Positions 22,494-30,197 of a stretch of DNA of 32,081 bases are shown one piece after another. The position numbers were made by a program, and so were the translations under genes. Position 1 is the first letter of the stretch; each line of letters starts with the position of its first letter. Source of the DNA: Clostridia bacterium (GTDB taxonomy: Bacteria; Bacillota_A; Clostridia; Christensenellales; Aristaeellaceae); assembly GCA_017938645.1 (NCBI GenBank), contig JAGBBE010000200.1, positions 1 to 32,081 on the forward strand, given 5' to 3'. The notes under the pieces were generated by a model that made no database searches, had not been told where the DNA came from, and saw only the letters and a list, made by a program, of their open reading frames with translations.

Positions 22494-23447
22494 TTGAACA
22501 TCGCGGCGAAGAAGAAAGAAAACATCTTTAATTCCCCCCGGATCCGCAAGCGCGTGAGATCGAAAATCTGGGGAAACCGTTACATCTATCTGATGGTTAT
22601 CCCGGTTTTGATTTACATGTTCATGTTCAAGTACATGCCCATGTACTATCTGCGTGCATCCTTCTACGATTATAAGCTTCTGCGCGGCTTCGACTCCAAG
22701 TTCGTTGGCCTGAAGTGGTTCGAGCGCCTGCTGTCCAGCCCCGACCTGTGGCAGTATATCCGCAACACCCTGAGCCTGAACCTTCTGTCTCTGGCTTTCG
22801 TGTTCCCGGCGCCTTTGGCTTTCGCCATCCTGCTCAACGAGCTGCGTAATTTCCGTTACAAGAAGATCGTGCAGACCGTCTCCTACATGCCCCACTTCGT
22901 GTCCACCGTTGTCATGGTCTCCATGATCATGAACATCTGCTCTCCCTCCATCGGTATCATTGCCAAGGTATATAAATCGCTTGGCCTGCAGCCGATCAAC
23001 TTCATGGCTATTCCGAACTACTTCTACGGCATCAACATCGTGTCCGGTCTGTGGCAGAACATCGGCTGGAATGCCGTTATTTACATCTCCGCCATCTCCG
23101 GTATCGACCAGGCTCTGTACGAGGCCGCTCACATCGACGGTGCGAACCGCTGGCAGCGTATCCGCAACGTCACCCTGCCCGGCCTTGCCCAGACCTTCGT
23201 GCTCTTGCTCATCATGCAGCTGGGCCAGCTCCTCAACTGCGTATTCGACAAGATCTACCTGCTGCAGAACACCCTGAACCTGCAGGTTTCCGAAATGCTT
23301 CCCACCTACATCTACAAGACCGGTATGGTCAGCCAGAAGTACGGTCTGGCAACGGCCGGCGGCCTGTTTAACTCTGTTGTGTCTCTGTGCCTGGTTCTGG
23401 TCGCCAACACGATCAGCAAGAAGGTTTCCGAGACCGCACTGTTCTGA
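22494..23447 (+). CDS. Sugar ABC transporter permease, LplB-like
   Basis: First membrane subunit of a carbohydrate importer, 317 residues. It starts at TTG 22494 with AAGGGG 8 nt upstream. After a basic cytoplasmic N-terminus, NRYIYLMVIPVLIYMFMFKY forms the first of about six membrane segments. The ATPase-docking EAA loop is EAAHIDGANRWQRI from residue 210. The sequence resembles LplB/YtcP-group permeases of Firmicutes used for complex oligosaccharides. The second permease starts 20 bp after its stop and the solute-binding protein follows, the usual order for this group. No ATP-binding subunit is encoded here. Codon use is strongly C-ending, pointing to high expression. Confidence 0.9.
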   Translation: MNIAAKKKENIFNSPRIRKRVRSKIWGNRYIYLMVIPVLIYMFMFKYMPMYYLRASFYDYKLLRGFDSKFVGLKWFERLLSSPDLWQYIRNTLSLNLLSLAFVFPAPLAFAILLNELRNFRYKKIVQTVSYMPHFVSTVVMVSMIMNICSPSIGIIAKVYKSLGLQPINFMAIPNYFYGINIVSGLWQNIGWNAVIYISAISGIDQALYEAAHIDGANRWQRIRNVTLPGLAQTFVLLLIMQLGQLLNCVFDKIYLLQNTLNLQVSEMLPTYIYKTGMVSQKYGLATAGGLFNSVVSLCLVLVANTISKKVSETALF

Positions 23448-23467
23448 TGAAAGGAGCGTATTGAAAA

Positions 23468-24412
23468 ATGACTGCTGTAAAAGCCAAGGCTCCCAAACAG
23501 AAAAAGCACATGCCCGCCAACAGCTATATCAAGCGTTCCACCGGCGACAAAATTTTCGATGCGGCGAACGTGATCTTCATGCTGCTGCTGCTCTTGTTCT
23601 TCCTCTACCCGGTTCTCAACGTTGTCTCCATTTCCATGTCCGCCGAGCGCTATGTGCTTGCCGCTGACGTTACCTTCTATCCCAAGGGATTTGATCCGCA
23701 GGCGTATAACGCCATCTTCTCTGATCCCGACATGTGGAACTCCATGTTCAACACCATCTTCATCGCTGGTGTTGGCTGCGTGCTGAGCCTGATTGGCTGC
23801 TGCGTTGCCGCCTATCCGATCGCTTACGGCGATTTCTACGGCAAGAAGCTCTACACCTACATCATCATCTTCACCATGTGGTTCCAGGCCGGTATCGTGC
23901 CCCTGTTCCTCAACATTCAGGGTCTGGGCCTGTACAACAGCCCCTGGGCGCTGATCCTCAACGGCCTGATCACCGCCTACAACGTAACCATCATCCGTTC
24001 CTACTTCCAGTCCATTCCCTTCTCCATCATCGAATCCGCCCGCATCGACGGCGCTGGCGACTACCGCATCCTGCTGCAGTTCATCATCCCGCTGTCCAAG
24101 CCGGTTCTGGCCACCGTTGCCCTGTGGATCATCGTTGGCCACTGGAATGACTACCTCAACCCCCTGATTCTTCTGTCCGATCAGAAGAAGGAAACCCTGC
24201 AGCTCTTCCTTAAGCGACTGGTGCTGTCTTCCGAAACTTCTACTTCCAACCTCGCCAGCGCCAACGCTGCCAACAACAAGGGCGTTGCAGCCCTGAGCCA
24301 GCAGCTCAAGAACGGCGTTCTGGTCGTGTCCATGGTTCCCATGATCATCCTCTATCCCTTCCTGCAGAAGTTCTTCGTCTCCGGCGTTACCCTGGGCGCT
24401 GTCAAGGGCTAA
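23468..24412 (+). CDS. Sugar ABC transporter permease, LplC/YtcP-like
   Basis: Second membrane subunit of the importer, 314 residues, with about six membrane segments from residue 35 on. The EAA-type loop is ESARIDGAGDYRIL from residue 189, where Ser replaces the first Ala. The start FLYPVLNVVSISMSAERYV and the end FLQKFFVSGVTLGAVKG are typical of the carbohydrate permease group paired with LplB. GAAAGGAG lies upstream of ATG 23468. It should form a heterodimer with the preceding permease and receive sugar from the binding protein encoded 71 bp downstream. The sugar is not determined by the sequence. Confidence 0.9.
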   Translation: MTAVKAKAPKQKKHMPANSYIKRSTGDKIFDAANVIFMLLLLLFFLYPVLNVVSISMSAERYVLAADVTFYPKGFDPQAYNAIFSDPDMWNSMFNTIFIAGVGCVLSLIGCCVAAYPIAYGDFYGKKLYTYIIIFTMWFQAGIVPLFLNIQGLGLYNSPWALILNGLITAYNVTIIRSYFQSIPFSIIESARIDGAGDYRILLQFIIPLSKPVLATVALWIIVGHWNDYLNPLILLSDQKKETLQLFLKRLVLSSETSTSNLASANAANNKGVAALSQQLKNGVLVVSMVPMIILYPFLQKFFVSGVTLGAVKG

Positions 24413-24436
24413 GCAAGGAAATCCAATCGTTTTCTG

Positions 24437-24454
24437 CAGCGCATACGCGCGCTG
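24437..24454 (+). other. Small hairpin between the permease and binding-protein genes
   Basis: CAGCGC (24437-24442) pairs with GCGCTG (24449-24454). It precedes the very strong ribosome site AAGGAGG of the binding-protein gene. It may help stabilise the more abundant binding-protein mRNA, as in other importer operons, but the stem is short. Confidence 0.3.
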
Positions 24455-24483
24455 AAAGAGAAATAAACAAGGAGGTTCCCCGT

Positions 24484-26115
24484 ATGAAGAAACTGGTATC
24501 CCTCGTACTGGCTCTGGCTATGGTTCTGTCCATGACCTCTGCTCTGGCTACCGCTACTGAGGCCATGGGTGGTCTCGAAGCGAATTGGTGGGTCGACATT
24601 GAGATCCCCAAGAGCGAACTGTACTACAACGAAATGACCATCACCACTTTGGGCGACCATTACAACCAGTACTCCACCACCTTTGATGGCGGCTTCTACT
24701 TCCCCACCATCGAAAAGATGACCGGCGTGCACTTCGATTGTGACTGGCGCGCTGACTACACCTCCACCAACGTTGCCACCGCTCTGGCTCAGGGCGTTGA
24801 CGCTCTGCCTCACATGATCCGCGCTGCGGGCGACTACTCTATCCCCGCCCTGATGAACGAAGGCGCGATCGTTGAGCTGACTCCCTACCTCGATCTCATG
24901 CCCAATGTTGTGGCTGCGGTCGGCGAAGATCGTATGGCCATCTGGGCTCAGGCCGACGGCGGCATCTGGAGCCTGCCGGATCTGGTCAACGTTCCTGGTT
25001 CCCAGTCCACCGCCGTCCGTAAGGACTGGCTGGACAAGCTGGGCCTGGCTGTTCCCACCAACTGGGAAGAGTGGAAGACCTACTGGTACGCTGTCCGCGA
25101 CAACGACGTGAACGGCAACGGCGACGCTGCTGACGAAATCCCGCTGGTTCTCGAAATGGGCGCCAATGGCGACTACAGCCTGCATGCCCTGCTGAACGCT
25201 TTCGGCATTGCTGCTTCTGGCAACGACCAGTTCTGCATCCTGCCCGACGGCACCTACGGCATGGTCTACGACCATCCCAACTACAAGACCTTCCTCGAGG
25301 AAGTCCGCACCCTGTATGCCGACGGCATCCTGGACCAGGAGTTTGCTACCCGTAAGCTGGCTGACGTGTACAACACCATGTCCGGCAACCTGGCTGGCAC
25401 CGTGTTCACCTGGGCCGAGCAGTGCGCTGTGCACTCTGAGACCCTGCAGGCCAACGGCGTTGAAGACGGCCTGTACCTGACCTGCGCTCCCATCGTTGGA
25501 CCCTTCGGCGACAGCATGCTGCAGAAGCGCGAAGGTCTGACCAAGAAGTGGTGCATCACCGTGAAGGCTGAGAACGAAGGTCTGGTTGAAGAGATCTGCA
25601 AGTTCTGGAACTGGCAGTTCGGCCCCGAAGGCACCACCCTGTACAACTACGGCATCGAAGGCTACACCTATGATGTGGTTGACGGCAAGAAGATCCTGAA
25701 GCCCGAAATCGTGGCTGCTGGCTTCAACACCTACCGCACCATCGACCTCGAGTTCGCTCCCTTCGGCGGCAACTGGCTGAACGACTCCTTCCTGCAGTGC
25801 GTGTTCTCCGGCCTGACTGAGGCTGACCTGACCGTGCCGCGCAAGTCCTTCTACGACGGCCTCCGCGAGGACGGCGTGAACGCTGGCAAGTACTATCAGA
25901 TGCCTGCTACTCAGGAAACTGACGCTTACAACGATTATGTTGGCGAGCTCATCCGCGGCGGCGCCGGCATCTGCACCTATCGTGACCAGTGCATCGCTGG
26001 CCAGATCTCCATTGATGACTTCTTCGCTCGTTACGAAGAGCTCAAGGGTCGCGGCCTGCAGGATGTCATCGACGAAGGCAACGACGCCTATCAGGCTATC
26101 GTTGGCGGCAAGTAA
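24484..26115 (+). CDS. Extracellular solute-binding protein of the ABC importer (copy 1)
   Basis: Sugar-binding receptor of 543 residues. A Sec signal peptide (about 1-22, ending SALA) is clear, but there is no lipobox Cys, so it would not be a lipoprotein, which is unusual for a Gram-positive importer. The fold signature is that of the large family-1-type oligosaccharide binders (AlgQ/LipO group): DWLDKLGLAVPTNWEEW, the Ca-binding-like loop DNDVNGNGDAADE at 206-218, and FAPFGGNWL. Strong ribosome site AAGGAGG. Codons are mostly C-ending, as in highly expressed genes. It is followed by a strong terminator, then by a second copy (26359-27984) about 80% identical by eye. Ligand unknown. Confidence 0.92.
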   Translation: MKKLVSLVLALAMVLSMTSALATATEAMGGLEANWWVDIEIPKSELYYNEMTITTLGDHYNQYSTTFDGGFYFPTIEKMTGVHFDCDWRADYTSTNVATALAQGVDALPHMIRAAGDYSIPALMNEGAIVELTPYLDLMPNVVAAVGEDRMAIWAQADGGIWSLPDLVNVPGSQSTAVRKDWLDKLGLAVPTNWEEWKTYWYAVRDNDVNGNGDAADEIPLVLEMGANGDYSLHALLNAFGIAASGNDQFCILPDGTYGMVYDHPNYKTFLEEVRTLYADGILDQEFATRKLADVYNTMSGNLAGTVFTWAEQCAVHSETLQANGVEDGLYLTCAPIVGPFGDSMLQKREGLTKKWCITVKAENEGLVEEICKFWNWQFGPEGTTLYNYGIEGYTYDVVDGKKILKPEIVAAGFNTYRTIDLEFAPFGGNWLNDSFLQCVFSGLTEADLTVPRKSFYDGLREDGVNAGKYYQMPATQETDAYNDYVGELIRGGAGICTYRDQCIAGQISIDDFFARYEELKGRGLQDVIDEGNDAYQAIVGGK

Positions 26116-26132
26116 TCTTTGAATCCTTTCTG

Positions 26133-26164
26133 GGGATCGGTTCGAAAGAACCGATCCCTTTTTT
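26133..26164 (+). terminator. Intrinsic terminator after the ABC importer operon
   Basis: An 11-bp perfect stem, GGGATCGGTTC (26133-26143) with GAACCGATCCC (26148-26158), closes on a GAAA loop and is followed by T6. Confidence 0.95.
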
Positions 26165-26265
26165 GTATCCGCCCGACTTGCAGTGCTATCTATATAGTGT
26201 CTCAAATATGGGAAATGTTCAAATGTTTCAAGATGGAACATAATCGTTTATTTTTTATAAAATAC

Positions 26266-26294
26266 CTGAAATCATCTGTAAATTGTACTATAAA
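26266..26294 (+). promoter_or_regulatory. Possible promoter of the second solute-binding protein gene
   Basis: CTGAAA (26266-26271), a 17-bp spacer and TATAAA (26289-26294). An inverted repeat, ATGTTC (26215-26220) and GAACAT (26236-26241), lies about 25 bp upstream of the -35 and could be a regulator site. The rest of 26165-26358 is AT-rich and holds no gene. Confidence 0.4.
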
Positions 26295-26358
26295 AGATGT
26301 AATCAAAGATGAAGCCGCTGTAGAGAGCGTCACAAAACCAAATAAGGGGGATTCCTGT

Positions 26359-27984
26359 ATGAAGAAAATGGTATCCCTGGTATTGGCTCTGGTTATGGTT
26401 CTGTCCATGACCTCTGCTCTCGCCACTGCTACCGAAGCCATGGGCGGTCTTGAGCCCAACTGGTGGGTCGATCTGGAGATCCCCAAGAGTGAACTGTATT
26501 ATAACGAACTGACCATTACTGCTCTGGGCAGCCACTACAATCAGTACTCTACTGATTTCAATGGCGGTTTCTATTTCCCCACCATCGAAAAGATGACGGG
26601 CGTTCATTTCGACATTGACTGGCGTTCCGACTACAACTCCACGGTTGTTGCTACTGCGCTTGCTCAGGGCGTCGATAAGCTGCCCCATATGATCCAGTCT
26701 TCCGGCGATTATTCCATCGCTGCGCTCATCAATGAAGGCGCCATCATTGAACTGACTGATTATCTTGACCTTATGCCCAATGTTGTGGAGGCTGTGGGCG
26801 AAGACCGCATGGCCATCTGGGCTGAAGCTGATGGCGGCATCTGGAGCCTGCCGGATCCTGTCAACGTACCCGGTGCTCAGTCCACCGCTGTTCGCAAGGA
26901 CTGGCTGGACAAGCTGGGCATGGATGTTCCCACCAACTGGGAAGAGTGGAAGGCTTACTGGTACGGCATTCGTGACAACGATATGAATGGAAACGGCGAT
27001 CCCAATGACGAGATCCCGCTTTCTCTGGAAATGAGCGATACCGGTGAAAGAAGCCTGCATCAGCTGCTGAATGCCTTCGGCATTGCCGCTTCCAATGATG
27101 CGCAGTTCTGCATCCTTCCCGATGGAACTTACGGCTTCGTGTATGATCATCCCAATTACAAGGCTTTCCTTGATGCCGTGCGTCAGCTGTATGCCGATGG
27201 AATCCTTGACCAGGAATTCGCTACCCGCAAGGCTACCGACATCCTCAACCTGATGGGCGGCAACCTTGTTGGCACCGTGTTTGCTTATGCCGAGCAGTGC
27301 GCCGTGCAGACCGAAACCGTGAATGCCAATGGCGATGAGGATGCGCTCTATCTGTGCGTCGCTCCCATCACCGGTCCCTTCGGCGACAGCATGCTGCAGA
27401 TGCGCGAAGGTCTGAGCAAGAAGTGGTGCATCACTGCCAAGGCCGAAGCCGATGGTCTGGTGGAAGAAATCTGCAAGTTCTGGAACTGGCAGTACAGCCC
27501 TGAAGGCGTAACCCTGTACAACTACGGCATCGAAGGTCATACTTTTGATGTGGTTGATGGCAAGAACGTTCTGAAGAAGGATGTTGTTTCCAGCGGTTTC
27601 AATGTATACCGTACCATCGACCTTGAGTTTGCCCCCTTCGGTGGCAACTGGCTGACTGATGCCTTCATGCAGTGTGTCTTCTCCGGTCTGACGATTGAAG
27701 ATCTGACCGTACCGCGCCGTTCCTTCTACGACGGCCTCCGTGATGACGGCGTGAACATCGGCAAGTATTATCAGATGCCCGCTACTCAGCAGACCGATGC
27801 GTATGTTGAGTTTGCCGGCGAGCTGATTCGCGGCGGCAACGGCATCTGCACCTATCGTGACCAGTGCATCGCCGGTCAGATGACGGTTGATGAGTTCTAT
27901 GCCAAGTATGAAGAACTCAAGACCCGCGGTCTGCAGGACGTCATTGACGAAGGCGCTGCCGCATACGCTGAGATCACCAAGTAA
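26359..27984 (+). CDS. Extracellular solute-binding protein paralogue (copy 2)
   Basis: Second sugar-binding receptor, 541 residues, aligned with copy 1 over its whole length and about 80% identical by eye. The start is ATG 26359 with GGGGG 8 nt upstream; the frame is open back to 26119, but that part crosses a terminator tail and promoter and lacks a signal peptide. Signal peptide about 1-22, again without a lipobox Cys; DNDMNGNGDPNDE keeps the Ca-binding-like loop and FAPFGGNWL is kept too. Differences cluster in surface stretches. Codons are more mixed than in copy 1, suggesting lower expression. It lies between two terminators, so it is regulated apart from the permeases but probably uses them. 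Confidence 0.92.
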   Translation: MKKMVSLVLALVMVLSMTSALATATEAMGGLEPNWWVDLEIPKSELYYNELTITALGSHYNQYSTDFNGGFYFPTIEKMTGVHFDIDWRSDYNSTVVATALAQGVDKLPHMIQSSGDYSIAALINEGAIIELTDYLDLMPNVVEAVGEDRMAIWAEADGGIWSLPDPVNVPGAQSTAVRKDWLDKLGMDVPTNWEEWKAYWYGIRDNDMNGNGDPNDEIPLSLEMSDTGERSLHQLLNAFGIAASNDAQFCILPDGTYGFVYDHPNYKAFLDAVRQLYADGILDQEFATRKATDILNLMGGNLVGTVFAYAEQCAVQTETVNANGDEDALYLCVAPITGPFGDSMLQMREGLSKKWCITAKAEADGLVEEICKFWNWQYSPEGVTLYNYGIEGHTFDVVDGKNVLKKDVVSSGFNVYRTIDLEFAPFGGNWLTDAFMQCVFSGLTIEDLTVPRRSFYDGLRDDGVNIGKYYQMPATQQTDAYVEFAGELIRGGNGICTYRDQCIAGQMTVDEFYAKYEELKTRGLQDVIDEGAAAYAEITK

Positions 27985-28003
27985 ACCTTGTCTGAACCAT
28001 TAG

Positions 28004-28032
28004 CCCCGATTCGCAAGAATCGGGGTTCTTTT
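28004..28032 (+). terminator. Intrinsic terminator after the second solute-binding protein gene
   Basis: A 9-bp stem, CCCCGATTC (28004-28012) with GAATCGGGG (28017-28025), closes on a GCAA loop and is followed by TTCTTTTTT. Confidence 0.9.
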
Positions 28033-28130
28033 TTATTGTGAAGTCAGCTGAAATTTGAAATATTTTTCTAATATGCGAAAGAATTTGCTATATATTCGAA
28101 AAATGATCCCTAAGATTTATACTCTGACTG

Positions 28131-28139
28131 TGGTAAAAT
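28131..28139 (+). promoter_or_regulatory. Possible extended -10 promoter of the DUF5107 gene
   Basis: TGGTAAAAT (28131-28139) fits an extended -10, and no good -35 is seen. An imperfect palindrome, GCGAAAGAATTTGC at 28075-28088, lies upstream and could bind an activator or repressor. Confidence 0.35.
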
Positions 28140-28194
28140 AACAATATCATTCCATGTTTATATCCGAATTACATCCAAAGGGGGTAGTTTACCC

Positions 28195-30165
28195 ATGAGT
28201 CAGGTCAGCTTCACCCGTCAGCAGTTTCATATGGCCGATTTCGGTACTGTGAATCCGCTGCCGGATTTCCAGAATGTTTCCTATGTCCATTCCACTGTTG
28301 TGTGGGATGATACGCTGAATGAGGAAGACGTACGCTACATGCGCTATGGCCGCGTTGGTACGATTTTGCCGTATTTATCGCAGGATCAGTATACCCGCGA
28401 AAAAAAGCCTACGGAAAAAGATGTTGTCGTCATCGAAAACGAACACATCCGCGCAGAAATGCTTCCTTGGATGGGCGGCAGGCTCTGGTCTCTGAAATAC
28501 GAAGGCCGCGAGCTGCTCAACCACAATCCCGTTGTGCAGCCCTGCAATCTGGCGCTGCGCAATGCATGGTGCTCCGGTGGCGTGGAATGGAATGTATCCA
28601 TCCGCGGACACAACATGCTGACCTGCGAAAATATGTTCACCGAGCTGATTAATCTGCCCGACGGCACCAGCGGTGTGCGTTTCTATGAATATGAGCGTAT
28701 TCGCGGTATTGTGTACCGTCTGGAGGCGTATCTGCCGCCGGAAAGCCATTTCCTGTATGTGCAGGTGCATATTGAAAATCCCAAGGGCAATGGCGAAGTG
28801 CCCATGTACTGGTGGAGCAACATTGCTGTGCCTCAGCGCGATGGCACCCGGGTGATCGCGCCTGCTGAAACGGCAATTCTGTCGCTGTATGACGCAGGTC
28901 AGTACCGCATGCTTCGCCGTCCGCTGCCTGTGTTTGAAGGCATGGATCTGTCCAAGCCCTGCGAAATCACCCGCTCCGTAGACGTGTTCTATGATCTGCC
29001 CAAGGAAGAACGCCCGTTTGTAACGGGGCTGCAGAGCGACCACAAGGGTCTGGTGCAGATGTCTACCCGTCAGATGATGGGCCGCAAGCTGTTCGTGTGG
29101 GGCGTAGGCGAGGGCGGTAAGAACTGGCAGCGCTGGCTGAGCGACGGCGTGGAGAGCTACATCGAAATCCAGTCCGGCATCGCCAAGACGCAGCAGGATC
29201 ACCTGCCTATGCCTGATGGCGATGTGTGGAACTGGCTCGAGGCCTATGGTCAGCTCACTTGTGACGTGGACAGCATGGAGTATGCGGATGCAGTCAACGC
29301 CTGCCGCAGCGCGCTGGACGGCATGCTTCCGCAGGATGAACTGGAAAAGGAACATCAGTCTCGTGCAAAGGCCATCGCACAGGAACAGGGTGAAATCGTG
29401 TCGATGGGCGCCGGCTGGGGTGCGCTGGAGAACCTTCGCCGTCAGAAGGCCGGCCTGGCTGCCATTTCGGGCGTATGCCGCTTCCCTGAAAATTCCATGA
29501 ACAGCCAGCAGGCTGCATGGCTGGAACTGCTGAACGATGGCACCTTCCCGGCTGCCGATCCTCTGTGCGCGCCGGAAAGCTACATGATCGCTGAGAATTG
29601 GCGCAGTATGCTTGCTGATGTGGAAGAAAAATCTGCCAATGCGCTGTATCACCTGGGCGTAATGCAAAACGCTGCCAAGGATCCTGAAACAGCTAAAAAG
29701 ACGATTCAGGAGAGCATCGCAGCGGCTCCCACACCGTGGGCGTGGCGCGCGCTGGCCCGCATGGCCATCATTGCCGGCAATGCCGACGAATGTTTGAAGG
29801 CCTATGATGAAGCGCTCAAGCTTCTGCCCGATGACCGCAATTTGTGCCTTGAATATGCGCAGACTCTGCTCAACACCGACAAGCATAATGAACTGAATGA
29901 ATATCTCAAGACGCTGCCTGAAGACTTCCGTGAGCAGCCGCGTTTCCTGTATCTGCAGGCGGCTGTGGACGTAACGCTGGGCAAGTACGACGAGGCGGAA
30001 GCCATTATGCTACGCCCGCTGTTCATCCCTGATATGCGCGAGGGCGAATTGTCCCTGAGCGATTTGTGGTTTACGCTGTATATGAAGAAGCACGGTATCA
30101 GCCGCGAGGAAGCCAAGAAGAACTTCCCGCTTCCGCACGAGCTGGACTTCAGAATGCATGAATAA
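28195..30165 (+). CDS. DUF5107 domain protein with C-terminal TPR repeats
   Basis: Cytoplasmic protein of 656 residues with no known reaction. Residues about 60-350 match the DUF5107 beta-sandwich, a fold related to galactose-mutarotase/glycosidase accessory domains: VIENEHIRAEMLPWMGGRLW, then WCSGGVEWN and MYWWSNIAVPQ. Residues about 475-625 form helical TPR repeats (ALYHLGVMQ, then PWAWRALARMAI and CLKAYDEALKLLPDD). No signal peptide is seen. GGGGG lies upstream of ATG 28195. The stop is 32 bp before the next gene, so both are probably one operon. In other gut bacteria DUF5107-TPR proteins sit next to carbohydrate transport genes; a role in processing imported oligosaccharides is inferred. 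Confidence 0.85.
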   Translation: MSQVSFTRQQFHMADFGTVNPLPDFQNVSYVHSTVVWDDTLNEEDVRYMRYGRVGTILPYLSQDQYTREKKPTEKDVVVIENEHIRAEMLPWMGGRLWSLKYEGRELLNHNPVVQPCNLALRNAWCSGGVEWNVSIRGHNMLTCENMFTELINLPDGTSGVRFYEYERIRGIVYRLEAYLPPESHFLYVQVHIENPKGNGEVPMYWWSNIAVPQRDGTRVIAPAETAILSLYDAGQYRMLRRPLPVFEGMDLSKPCEITRSVDVFYDLPKEERPFVTGLQSDHKGLVQMSTRQMMGRKLFVWGVGEGGKNWQRWLSDGVESYIEIQSGIAKTQQDHLPMPDGDVWNWLEAYGQLTCDVDSMEYADAVNACRSALDGMLPQDELEKEHQSRAKAIAQEQGEIVSMGAGWGALENLRRQKAGLAAISGVCRFPENSMNSQQAAWLELLNDGTFPAADPLCAPESYMIAENWRSMLADVEEKSANALYHLGVMQNAAKDPETAKKTIQESIAAAPTPWAWRALARMAIIAGNADECLKAYDEALKLLPDDRNLCLEYAQTLLNTDKHNELNEYLKTLPEDFREQPRFLYLQAAVDVTLGKYDEAEAIMLRPLFIPDMREGELSLSDLWFTLYMKKHGISREEAKKNFPLPHELDFRMHE

Positions 30166-30197
30166 GGCAGAGCAGGTGCACCGAAGGAGCTGATATC

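Noticed and set aside
26119..26358. 80-residue N-terminal extension of the second binding protein
   Set aside because: It crosses a terminator tail and a promoter-like region, and the signal peptide begins only at 26359.
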